Shown: one piece after another, positions 1-6,724 of the stretch
Layout: every line of letters starts with the position of its first letter
Position numbering within the stretch: the first letter of the stretch is position 1
Notes under the pieces: generated by a model
Database searches by the model: none
What the model saw: the letters and a program-made list of their open reading frames with translations, nothing else
What the model was told of the DNA's origin: nothing
Position numbers and translations under genes: made by a program
Assembly: GCA_009668925.1 (NCBI GenBank)
Contig: SBEK01000063.1
Location: 1 to 19,002, forward strand
Origin: Deltaproteobacteria bacterium
GTDB lineage: Bacteria; Desulfobacterota; Syntrophia; Syntrophales; Smithellaceae
Direction: 5' to 3'
DNA: 19,002 nt

Positions 1-44
1 CCGGCGCTGTTCCAACGTCCCCTTTTTGAAGTTTGTTTCACCCG

Positions 45-84
45 AACGGCTGTCAACAATATCGTTGACAGCCGTTGTTTGTTT
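45..84 (+). terminator. Rho-independent terminator-like hairpin of an off-window upstream gene
   Basis: A perfect 13-bp inverted repeat (45-57, AACGGCTGTCAAC, pairing with 64-76) encloses a 6-base loop and is followed by the T-rich run GTTTGTTT. It lies about 150 bases before the first gene of the window, so it most likely ends a gene to the left of the edge. The T tract is interrupted by G, so its strength is uncertain. The rest of 77-228 holds no gene that I can support. Confidence 0.6.
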
Positions 85-228
85 ATGGTTCTATTGCCTT
101 CATTCCAGCTTTATCCTGGCCATTGTTGCAAGACGTTATCGGAGACGATGGTATGATCCAATCCCCAAACACGCAAAACATGATCCGAACAGCCGCTGAA
201 TCGAGACTAAAAGTCCTGGAGGTGTTTT

Positions 229-471
229 ATGACGGTGAATGAAATCAAGAACGTTCTCATCTGGTGCGTCGGGTTGAACTACGCGGTTCTTATCATCTGG
301 TTTATCGCCTTTATTTTTGCCCATGACTGGCTCTATGGCATGCATCTGCGCTGGTTCAGTCTCTCCGCTGAAGCCTTTGACGCTATTCATTACGCCGGCC
401 TGGCGATTTACAAGATCGGCATCCTTTTGTTCTTCCTGATACCCCTTCTTGCACTTGTTGTGGCTTTGTAA
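229..471 (+). CDS. Small two-helix membrane protein, DUF6868-like
   Basis: This 80-residue protein has two hydrophobic segments, about residues 7-30 and 60-79, joined by a polar middle part containing HLRWFSLSAEAFDAIHYAGL. A short two-helix protein with a DWLYxxHxRWFxLSxEAFD-like centre and a YKIGILLFFLIP-type second helix matches what I remember of DUF6868, a family of unknown function in proteobacteria of the same length. That assignment comes from memory of the pattern, without a search. The start is supported by the sequence CCTGGAGGTG a few bases upstream of the ATG. It is followed by 169 bases before the conserved start of the hydrolase gene, so co-transcription is possible but not shown. 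No catalytic residues are visible. Confidence 0.75.
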   Translation: MTVNEIKNVLIWCVGLNYAVLIIWFIAFIFAHDWLYGMHLRWFSLSAEAFDAIHYAGLAIYKIGILLFFLIPLLALVVAL

Positions 472-640
472 GACATAAGGGCGGCTCCATAACGTGGAGA
501 GCTGAAAACCGGGAATGAATGTCATTTCCCCGTATTTCGCGTGATGCAGATTCCCCGGAATGCCCAAAGAGAAAGAGACTCGAATCAACCGACTGGCAGC
601 GTGTACCGTTGCTGCCCGCATAACGGTCAGGTCAGACGAT

Positions 641-1216
641 ATGATTTCTCGTAATGCCGCATTGCTCGTCATTGACGTACAAAGAGCGATTGATCATCCC
701 AGCTGGGGAAAGCGAAACAATCCTCGCGCGGAAGAGAATATCGGGCGCCTGCTTGCGGCATGGCGTCAGGCTGAAGAACCTGTCATTCACGTACGGCATT
801 TTTCGAAAGAACCTTCGTCCACGTATCGGCCCGGTCAGGAAGGCAGCGACTTCAAGCCGGAGGTTCAGCCCCGGGATGGCGAGACGATTCTAACGAAGCA
901 TACTAATAATGCATTTATCGGTACGGATCTTGAGGTATTGCTGAAGAGCCGCGGCATTTTCACCTTAGTGATCTGCGGCGTCATTACGAACAATTCGGTT
1001 GAGGCCACAGCGCGGATGGCGGGCGATCTGGGTTGGGAGACCTATGTCGCATCGGACGCCACGGCCACCTTTGATAAAGTCGATTTCTCGGGAAAGCCCC
1101 ACGCCGCCGAAGAAGTGCATGCCATGTCGCTCGCCAATTTGCAGGGCGAATACGCAACGATCCTTTCTACGCAGGAGATCATCCATTTATTGGAGAAGAA
1201 TATGATCAACCGGTAG
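641..1216 (+). CDS. Isochorismatase-family (cysteine hydrolase fold) protein with Ser at the nucleophile position
   Basis: The 191-residue product has the isochorismatase-like alpha/beta fold. The first strand ALLVIDVQ gives the catalytic Asp (D12), ILTKHTNNAF gives the catalytic Lys (K86), and GVITNNSVEATAR is the motif that normally carries the nucleophilic Cys. Here that position is S119, codon TCG at 995-997. The EEVHAMSLANLQGEYATI segment near the C-terminus is typical of a subfamily of these proteins. The substrate cannot be told: relatives include nicotinamidases, N-carbamoyl-amide hydrolases and true isochorismatases. The reading frame is open back to an ATG at 560, but the family usually begins a few residues before the first strand, so I chose 641; neither start has a convincing ribosome binding site. 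It sits alone between two small membrane-protein genes. Confidence 0.88.
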   Translation: MISRNAALLVIDVQRAIDHPSWGKRNNPRAEENIGRLLAAWRQAEEPVIHVRHFSKEPSSTYRPGQEGSDFKPEVQPRDGETILTKHTNNAFIGTDLEVLLKSRGIFTLVICGVITNNSVEATARMAGDLGWETYVASDATATFDKVDFSGKPHAAEEVHAMSLANLQGEYATILSTQEIIHLLEKNMINR

Positions 1217-1410
1217 ATCCGGAGGTGTGCCATCCGCGGCAGGCGCAACGGTTGCGTAAAGAGCTGCCAAATTCCACTTGTCGCAGGTTCATATTTATTC
1301 TATTGGAATATCCGGATGACCTTATCGTCCGATGAGTGAAGCCGCGGGCCGCATAGGCCTATCGCGTCAACGCGTGGACCGTCGCCAATAGAACTTCAGG
1401 AGATCAAACC

Positions 1411-1869
1411 GTGAACGGCATCTCGACTCAAACGCTTGTTGAAATTCTGCTCCTCGTTCCGACAGCCCTCTGCGCCGGATTCGTTGTGTTTATTGCCGGG
1501 GTGATCCAGGGGGTTATGAATGATCTGGATGAGGCCGCGTTTAAACGCTTCCTGACTCTGCTGCACACACGGGCATTGAAATCACCCTATGCGATTGCTG
1601 TTTCCAGCATGACGTTTCTCGGCACGATTCCTTACTTTGTTTTTTACGGAATCGGCAACCGGTGGTATGCAGCAGGGCTCATCCTGTGGGTGATCGCCTC
1701 GATCGTCTCCAAAGCTACCGCACTTCCGATCTACGCCAGGGTCGACGCCATAGAAGCGAGCGATACGGCCCGGCTGAAAGAGGAACGCCGGAAACTGCAA
1801 ACCGCCAATCTTGTGCGGGCGGCGCTCAGCTTCGCATCCGTCGTGCTCATGGTGATCGGTTTCATTTAG
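1411..1869 (+). CDS. Four-helix integral membrane protein, DUF1772-like
   Basis: The 152-residue protein starts with GTG preceded by CAGGAG at good spacing. Four hydrophobic segments are visible at about residues 10-32, 60-80, 85-103 and 132-151. A charged stretch (ARLKEERRKLQTANLVR) precedes the last helix. The layout of four helices, a long first loop containing a D-E-A-A-F-K-R-F element, and an N-x-V-R-A motif before the final helix resembles the DUF1772 (anthrone-oxygenase-like) membrane family, but the match is by eye and tentative. It is followed after 96 bases by the channel-like gene on the same strand. I see no motif that points to a substrate, and I do not assign a function. Confidence 0.7.
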   Translation: MNGISTQTLVEILLLVPTALCAGFVVFIAGVIQGVMNDLDEAAFKRFLTLLHTRALKSPYAIAVSSMTFLGTIPYFVFYGIGNRWYAAGLILWVIASIVSKATALPIYARVDAIEASDTARLKEERRKLQTANLVRAALSFASVVLMVIGFI

Positions 1870-1965
1870 ACGTAGACGATTGTTTCCCGCATCATAACGG
1901 CGTGAGGAACGTCATCAGGGACGGGAAAAATATTTTTCAAATTTGCCCGAAGGGGGTTAACAGAT

Positions 1966-2682
1966 ATGGTTGAAAGTATTCGCGCAGGTCATGCCTTTTC
2001 CAGGCATTTGCAAACACTGGCGCGCCGCCAGCCGTCCGCATTTCTTTTTGCCGCACAATTGATCAGTCTGATCCTTTATGCGCTATTGGAAGGCGTCCCG
2101 GGCGGACGGGTTTTGCTCGGCGCTTTCGGAACGCTGGTGCTCGTGCTGGTGGTCTGGGTCGTCATCCGCAGTCCCGCCGTCTCCTGGGTCGGGTTTATTC
2201 TCGCGGCCCCGGCGCTTTTGCTGTCACTCCTGTCCTGGCTTTTTGTCCATCCCAACCTGGCGATCTGGGCGGCGGTCCTGGAGGCGGCCCTGTATCTGTA
2301 TGGCGCGGCTGGGCTGATCACCTATATGATGCGGGATGAACGGGTGACGATCGATGAGCTCTTTGCTGCGGGAGCCACCTTCACGCTGCTTGCCTGGGGA
2401 TTCGCTTATCTGTATACGGCTTGCCAGGCGTGGTCTCCGGCATCTTTTGCCGGCGGGATCCACCCGACTGTAGGGCCGCGAACGTTCATCGAGATGCTGT
2501 TTTTGAGCTTTACGAATCTTTCGGCAACGGGCCTCAGCGATATCCTGCCGATCACCCCGCCGGCGCGGGCACTGGTGATGCTCGAGCAGTTCGCCGGAGT
2601 GGCTTACATCGCCGTAGTTGTTTCCCGGCTCATCGGCCTTACGATCGTCCGCGAGCGGAACAGGGAAGCCCCTCAACCCTGA
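1966..2682 (+). CDS. Six-helix ion-channel-like membrane protein with atypical pore filter
   Basis: The 238-residue product has hydrophobic segments at about 23-41, 51-68, 72-93, 98-121, 135-155 and 203-224. A re-entrant pore-helix-like stretch lies between the last two (about 173-195). This is the order of a voltage-gated-type potassium channel subunit. The pore region reads MLFLSFTNLSATGLSDILP, followed by PPARALVMLEQFAGVAYIAVVVSRLIGL. The helix after the pore is very close to that of bacterial Ion_trans_2 proteins, but the usual T-x-G-Y-G-D filter is replaced by S-A-T-G-L-S-D (186-192). No cytoplasmic RCK domain follows and no regular arginine ladder is seen in the fourth helix. The GGGGG run about ten bases upstream serves as ribosome binding site. 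Ion selectivity, or whether it conducts at all, is open. Confidence 0.8.
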   Translation: MVESIRAGHAFSRHLQTLARRQPSAFLFAAQLISLILYALLEGVPGGRVLLGAFGTLVLVLVVWVVIRSPAVSWVGFILAAPALLLSLLSWLFVHPNLAIWAAVLEAALYLYGAAGLITYMMRDERVTIDELFAAGATFTLLAWGFAYLYTACQAWSPASFAGGIHPTVGPRTFIEMLFLSFTNLSATGLSDILPITPPARALVMLEQFAGVAYIAVVVSRLIGLTIVRERNREAPQP

Positions 2683-2773
2683 TGGATGTGTCAGGACGGG
2701 AGTGGACAATGGCTCATGCCAAGTGCGGCTTCCGGCATAAGAATAAAGTGTTGCCGGATTCCAAAGGAGAAGG

Positions 2774-4105
2774 ATGATGCCTCATGATCAATCAATGATT
2801 GCCGATCCGGGTTCAGGTTCCGAACTCACCTACTTCAACCGGTCGCGCCGGGAGTTTTTGAAGCTCAGCGGCCTGGCGGCCGCCGGTCTTATTCTGCCTT
2901 CGGCGCTCTGGGCGGCGCCGCATCCGAACGGCGCTTCTCCCTATGAGAAGACGGAACGCGCCGTTGCTCTGGCTCTCGTCGATGCCGGCGTCAAGGTCAC
3001 CACGAATGTTCCGGCAACCGTCGCCACAGACGTCTTTGACGCTTACAACGCTTTCACGCACGCACCACCTTCCTATGCCTTCAACGAAGAGACGGCGTAT
3101 ACCATTGCCCACGGCGCGGCCCTGGCGGGCGTCCGGTCGGCGGCTGTGTTGAAATCACACGGTCTGGCCAAAGCGGCCAACAGCGTGGTCGATTCTTTAA
3201 CGCTCGGGACGACGGCGGGTTTCGTCGTTGTTGCACTGGACGACCCCCTGGGGACGCACTCCGACAATATTTTCGGTCTGGAGGGATTTTTGACCGGAAC
3301 GGGCATCCCCTTTAAGAAAGCGGGGAGCGCCACGATCTACAACGACGTTCTGGAATGTTTTCTCTGGTCGGAGAAGCTCGCCATTCCCGTCGTTCTGTTT
3401 GTCGATTCCACGCTGATCGGTCAAACGACGACCACGCCGCGCAAGCGGCTCGGGGCTCCGGAGGGGAAATACCGGCGGGACCCGCTGCGCCATGTGCTGT
3501 GTCCGCCGCTGGCGCCTTACCAGCGCAAAGTTCTGGAGGCGAAACTGGCCGGAAAAGATTGGCGGGATATTTGCCCGCCCAGCCTCCCGCCCGTTCCGCA
3601 GGGTCTGCCGCCCGCCTGGCGGAAGGCGGCCGCGCAGTTTGTTCCCGTGTTTGAAGTTTTTCAGGAATTGCGCTCCGAAATTCCTTTCGTGAGCGGCGAC
3701 ACCGGGCTGTCTTCCCTTTTTGCGTTCGCTCCTTTTGCCTGCATCGATGCGTGCAGCTACTATGGCGGCAGTCTGCCCTTGGCGATCGGGTTCCATGCCG
3801 CGGGAGGCGGCCGCGCCTGGGCGGTGACGGGTGATTATGCCTTTCTGGCCGCGGGGCACATGGGGCTTTTGGAGGCTCTTTCCCGGCGGATTCCGTTGAA
3901 AGTGCTGATCATGGACAATGGTTGTGCCATGGCGACGGGCGGCCAGCCGGTGGCGGCCGGTGTTTTCGATCAGGTGCTCTCCGGCTGGGCACCTTATGTC
4001 AGCCGGATTGAAAATCCCCGGGACAAACCGGGTGTGCGAGCCGTGATCAGCCGGGCCATCCGTTCGAACCGGATGGAAATCGTCTCCGTCCGGTTCCGCG
4101 GTTAA
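2774..4105 (+). CDS. Tat-exported thiamine-diphosphate enzyme, IorA/sulfopyruvate-decarboxylase-like
   Basis: The 443-residue protein begins with a twin-arginine signal: SRREFLK at 24-30, a hydrophobic stretch to about 45, and ALWAAP at the likely cleavage site. Residues 57-215 look like a ThDP pyrimidine-binding domain, with NEETAYTIAHGAALAG (104-119) placing the conserved Glu and LKSHGLAKAANSV (126-138) resembling the IorA equivalent. After a linker, residues 300-440 look like a ThDP pyrophosphate-binding domain: SGDTGLSSL, GASI-like YYGGSLPLAIGFHAAGG, then GDYAF (353-357) and MDNGCAMATGG (380-390), fitting the GDx(n)N metal/diphosphate motif. The ferredoxin-like C-terminal domain of full-length IorA is absent, and no IorB-type beta subunit is in the window. 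AAAGGAGAAGG precedes two adjacent ATGs (2774, 2777); spacing slightly favours 2777. The class is fairly secure, the reaction unknown. Confidence 0.85.
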   Translation: MMPHDQSMIADPGSGSELTYFNRSRREFLKLSGLAAAGLILPSALWAAPHPNGASPYEKTERAVALALVDAGVKVTTNVPATVATDVFDAYNAFTHAPPSYAFNEETAYTIAHGAALAGVRSAAVLKSHGLAKAANSVVDSLTLGTTAGFVVVALDDPLGTHSDNIFGLEGFLTGTGIPFKKAGSATIYNDVLECFLWSEKLAIPVVLFVDSTLIGQTTTTPRKRLGAPEGKYRRDPLRHVLCPPLAPYQRKVLEAKLAGKDWRDICPPSLPPVPQGLPPAWRKAAAQFVPVFEVFQELRSEIPFVSGDTGLSSLFAFAPFACIDACSYYGGSLPLAIGFHAAGGGRAWAVTGDYAFLAAGHMGLLEALSRRIPLKVLIMDNGCAMATGGQPVAAGVFDQVLSGWAPYVSRIENPRDKPGVRAVISRAIRSNRMEIVSVRFRG

Positions 4106-4192
4106 GCAACGCCAGGGCAAAGGGGCATCCGTATTCGGGACAGCGAACCCCCCGGAAGGCGATTGCGGAAGCCGGCGTTGCCGACTGCGGCA

Positions 4193-4687
4193 TCACGTTA
4201 AATCACGCAAATAAGGTTTGAACAACCGGTGGATGGCGGAAAGCAGGACGATGCTGACCACGACAACAATCAGCACCGGCAGGGTTATGCCCGAAAGCGC
4301 AATCCCCAGAGCGGTTCCCGCGGCGGGTGGATGCTCCGTATCCGTTACAACCATGATAAACATGGATATCCCGACGGCCAGCGAATAAATGAGCGTGGAA
4401 TACAGGATCGAAGGATGGGGGATTAAGGAGAACAAAAATCCGCAAAACAGGCCGACCAGGTGTCCGCCGATGACATTTCGGGCCTGAGCCGTAATACTCT
4501 GCGGCATCGCGTAAACAATGAATGTCGTCGCGCCGATCGATGCGATGATTACAGCATCCTGCATGCTTAAAAAGTAAATAACGATGAACACGGAGAGTGA
4601 CGCGAGCAGGCTCTGAACGACGTAGTTTTTCCAGTATAAGCGAAATTCCCGATCCATTTTGATGAGAGATTTTCTCAAGCCGCGCAT
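4193..4687 (-). CDS. HPP-family integral membrane protein
   Basis: From the ATG at 4687 the protein is 164 residues. The motif TDTEHPPAAGTALGIAL holds the His-Pro-Pro signature that names the HPP family. The preceding YWKNYVVQSLLASLSVFIVIY and IIASIGATTFIVYAMPQS are family hallmarks of the first two helices. Four hydrophobic segments are visible in all. Some cyanobacterial members have been linked to nitrite uptake, but for most members the substrate is unknown, and I do not assign one here. The frame is open to a TTG at 4741 and there is another ATG at 4657. I chose 4687 because GGAAGG stands just upstream, though spacing is short. The gene converges on the ThDP gene (87 bases apart) and diverges from the EF-hand gene. 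Confidence 0.88.
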   Translation of the reverse strand: MRGLRKSLIKMDREFRLYWKNYVVQSLLASLSVFIVIYFLSMQDAVIIASIGATTFIVYAMPQSITAQARNVIGGHLVGLFCGFLFSLIPHPSILYSTLIYSLAVGISMFIMVVTDTEHPPAAGTALGIALSGITLPVLIVVVVSIVLLSAIHRLFKPYLRDLT

Positions 4688-4756
4688 CGCCTTCCGTGAT
4701 GAAATATTTCCGACATTACAGAAATATTCCCGGTTAGGCAAGTCCGAAACCCCTGT

Positions 4757-4773
4757 GCCCTGCTCTGCAGGGC
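4757..4773. repeat. Short perfect inverted repeat upstream of the HPP gene
   Basis: GCCCTGC, a TCT loop and GCAGGGC form a 7-bp perfect hairpin. It lies in the 350-base divergent gap (4742-5091) between the HPP and EF-hand genes. It could be an operator or a transcript hairpin in the HPP leader. The rest of the gap is AT-rich around 4955-4995 (with an ATTCT/AGAAT inverted repeat) and presumably holds the promoters, but I cannot place -35/-10 boxes with confidence. I see no gene there. Confidence 0.3.
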
Positions 4774-5079
4774 CGCAAACAGACGTGCCAACTTAGCCGC
4801 ATCAGCTGCGCGTCGGTGCCCGCAGACGGAGCCGGCGTTGCCAAAAGTGCGCGCCGATCCATCTGAAGGCCTGGAAACAATCTTCTTGAGTTTTTGCTAA
4901 AAATATCAGAATAACCACGTTGCCGATCCGGCCCGGCCGGTAAGCCTCGCGATGCGTTAAAATTCTTACACAGAATTCTGAAAATTAAAGACAGGAAGTT
5001 GACCCGTGACGGGCCTGAAAACGGGGGCCGGTTGGTGGCGTCCATTCATGCTTATGGCGGTTCATTATTTTTATAAAAA

Positions 5080-5085
5080 AGGAGG
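5080..5085 (+). promoter_or_regulatory. Ribosome binding site deciding the start of the EF-hand gene
   Basis: AGGAGG directly abuts an ATG at 5086, leaving no spacer, whereas the in-frame ATG at 5092 lies six bases downstream. The spacing argues that translation starts at 5092. Confidence 0.75.
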
Positions 5086-5091
5086 ATGGTG

Positions 5092-5679
5092 ATGAAAAGA
5101 GGATTTGTTGTATTGATGATGTTGATGCTGGTATTATGGGTTGCCGGGGTGGCGGCGGCTGAGGTGAAGAAGCCCGCCGTGGCCAAGACGGTCTATTCCC
5201 AGATGGACGCCAACGGCGATAATAAAATTTCCGTGACGGAACACGCCGCGTACTGGCAAGGCCGGTTCAAAGAAATCGACAAGGACAAGGACGGCAAATT
5301 GACGGCGGCGGAGTTTAATGCGGCGACGCAGGCGTTTTTCGGTGATATGGACAAGGACAAAGACGGCGTGCTGGTGGCCAAGGAATACATCGCCTTCTGG
5401 TGCGGACCGAAAGCGCTGGCCCCTGAAAAAATTAAAGCTACCCCCAAGAAAAAACTGGACGCCAATGCCAACGGCGTCATTGAAGATGACGAATGCATTG
5501 CCTTCTGGATGGCGAATCTTTTCGACATGGACTCGAACCACGACGGCAAAATCACATCCGAAGAATTCATGGCGGCGATGTCCAAGCGATTCAAAGAAAT
5601 TGACAGAAACAGAGACGGGTTTATCTCCATTGAGGAACACTCTTATTTCACTACCGGCAAGCCCGCACCGGCGAAATAA
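5092..5679 (+). CDS. Exported EF-hand calcium-binding protein with six EF loops
   Basis: The 195-residue protein has a Sec signal peptide (positively charged MKRG, hydrophobic core to about residue 20, AAA cleavage region at 21-23), so it should act in the envelope. Six canonical 12-residue EF-hand loops are present at residues 39-50, 63-74, 87-98, 123-134, 147-158 and 171-182, for example DKDKDGKLTAAE and DSNHDGKITSEE. Each begins with Asp and ends with Glu. Spacing is 24, 24, 36, 24 and 24, so loops 4-6 repeat loops 1-3 shifted by exactly 84 residues. There is one Cys in each half (C104, C135) and no other domain, so calcium buffering or sensing is the most that can be inferred. A strong terminator follows 66 bases after the stop, so the gene is probably a single transcription unit. 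Confidence 0.9.
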   Translation: MKRGFVVLMMLMLVLWVAGVAAAEVKKPAVAKTVYSQMDANGDNKISVTEHAAYWQGRFKEIDKDKDGKLTAAEFNAATQAFFGDMDKDKDGVLVAKEYIAFWCGPKALAPEKIKATPKKKLDANANGVIEDDECIAFWMANLFDMDSNHDGKITSEEFMAAMSKRFKEIDRNRDGFISIEEHSYFTTGKPAPAK

Positions 5680-5745
5680 GCACACGGGCGGCGGGCTTAA
5701 CATTTGAACTTCCCGCCCATGAACGAGTAACCTATGTGAGTGACA

Positions 5746-5777
5746 GAGAAGGGCGGAAAAACTCCGCCCTTCTCTTT
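5746..5777. terminator. Rho-independent terminator after the EF-hand gene
   Basis: A perfect 12-bp stem (GAGAAGGGCGGA at 5746-5757 with TCCGCCCTTCTC at 5763-5774) encloses the loop AAAAC and is followed by TTT. It ends the EF-hand transcript on the + strand. On the minus strand the loop supplies a short T run inside the hairpin rather than after it, so bidirectional use is uncertain. Confidence 0.85.
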
Positions 5778-5883
5778 ATCGGTTAACCGGCGCGGCGGGG
5801 AAAGTGACCGCCGGCTGCATCAGGACTTCCACGATAACCGGCCCCGTGCAGACGGGATTCAGGCGCTGTGACCGGCCGGATAT
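5776..5883 (-). pseudogene. Possible C-terminal remnant of a ThDP-dependent enzyme
   Basis: On the minus strand a 35-codon open stretch ends in TAA right beside the terminator. It encodes a segment with GPVIVEVLMQP followed by a Pro/Ala-rich tail, which resembles the last beta-strand and tail of acetolactate-synthase-like ThDP enzymes. An in-frame stop (5884-5886) lies just upstream, and no ThDP domain can be read further upstream. This may be a decayed gene end, or chance. The remaining gap (5884-6024) holds no recognisable gene; it contains two copies of CACCCGCAATGA about 66 bases apart. Confidence 0.22.
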
Positions 5884-6024
5884 TTAAGGGCCGCCACTAT
5901 TCTATGATTTGTCAGTGATGGAAGGAAGATTGCACCCGCAATGACAGAAAAAAGAGGCCGGAGGTTGACGCCGCGTTGTTCGCTCCGTTATTATCATCAC
6001 ACCCGCAATGATGGGAGCATTTCT

Positions 6025-6654
6025 TTAAACCGCGGGAGGCTGTCCGGTTGCCGTGTTCTCCAGGGCTTCGCGCAGATCGCGGAATGCCCGCACCAGCTCC
6101 TTAAGCGGGTAGCCGGCATTGAGACCGCTGGGATTCGGCAGCACCCAAATACCCGCCGCTTGCATCCGTTCGGTCTGAGGCCCGAAGACCGCCCGGGGGC
6201 GCCCGAAGGCCGTTCGATAGGCGCCGATGCCGAGCAGCGCAATCCATCGCGGCGCGTAGCGCTTTGCTTTGCGTTCCAGGAGGCGCCGGCCATGGAGCAG
6301 CTCCGTTGGGGTAAGGTCCTCCGCACGGGCCGTCGCCCTGGCGACCAGGTTGGTTATCCCGATCCGGTGCCGCAGAAGAAGTGCGCCTTCCCAGGGCTCC
6401 AGGAGCTGCTCGGAGAAGCCCGATTCATAAAGAGCACGCCAGAAGCGGTTTCCCGGCCGCGCGAAATGATAACCGGCGGCGGCGGAATAGAGCCCGGGAT
6501 TGATTCCGCAAAACAGGACAAGAAGGCCGGGCGCGATAATATCAGGCACTTTTTTATTGGACGCCCGGCGGATTTCCTCGCGCGTCGGGCGGCGGGGAGT
6601 TTCCCCGCCCGATCTTCTGTTTTTGGCCGCCGATCCGATCGCTTCAGCAATCAT
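6025..6654 (-). CDS. mug: G/U(T) mismatch-specific DNA glycosylase, Mug/TDG type
   Basis: The 209-residue protein belongs to uracil-DNA glycosylase family 2. Residues 46-72 contain the first active-site motif, FCGINPG (catalytic Asn N52), followed by a SAAAGYHFARPGNRFW stretch that closely follows Mug/TDG. The second motif NPSGLNA is at 174-180 and inserts into the DNA helix in known members. The family removes uracil or thymine mispaired with guanine, starting base-excision repair. The length is somewhat above the E. coli enzyme because of an Arg/Lys-rich N-terminal extension of about 40 residues. A later start is possible, as the ribosome binding site before 6654 is weak. It lies 70 bases downstream of the molybdoenzyme gene stop on the same strand. 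Confidence 0.92.
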   Translation of the reverse strand: MIAEAIGSAAKNRRSGGETPRRPTREEIRRASNKKVPDIIAPGLLVLFCGINPGLYSAAAGYHFARPGNRFWRALYESGFSEQLLEPWEGALLLRHRIGITNLVARATARAEDLTPTELLHGRRLLERKAKRYAPRWIALLGIGAYRTAFGRPRAVFGPQTERMQAAGIWVLPNPSGLNAGYPLKELVRAFRDLREALENTATGQPPAV

Positions 6655-6724
6655 ATCTTGACTTCACGGTGAAAGATTTGCGGCGCCGCCGGAACCGCCA
6701 TCGCAGCATTTTTTCAAAGGGTGA

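Noticed and set aside
480..520. CTCCA-TAACG-TGGAG hairpin after the DUF6868-like gene as a terminator
   Set aside because: Five-bp stem without a T tract; too weak to support.
229..4105. The five + strand genes as one defence or transport system
   Set aside because: Gaps of about 90-195 bases, separate ribosome binding sites and no shared theme beyond membrane location; nothing in the sequence shows they act together.
3197..4120. 307-codon open frame on the minus strand inside the ThDP gene
   Set aside because: Arg/Pro/Gly-rich composition with no domain signs, wholly antisense to a well-supported gene; typical of GC-biased third positions.
4734..5045. 103-codon minus-strand open frame in the HPP/EF-hand divergent gap
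   Set aside because: No ribosome binding site, no hydrophobic pattern or motif, Arg/Pro-rich sequence, and it would occupy the space needed for two divergent promoters.
5941..6672. 243-codon plus-strand open frame over the mug gene
   Set aside because: The minus-strand frame encodes both Mug motifs; the plus-strand product is Arg/Gly-rich without any motif.
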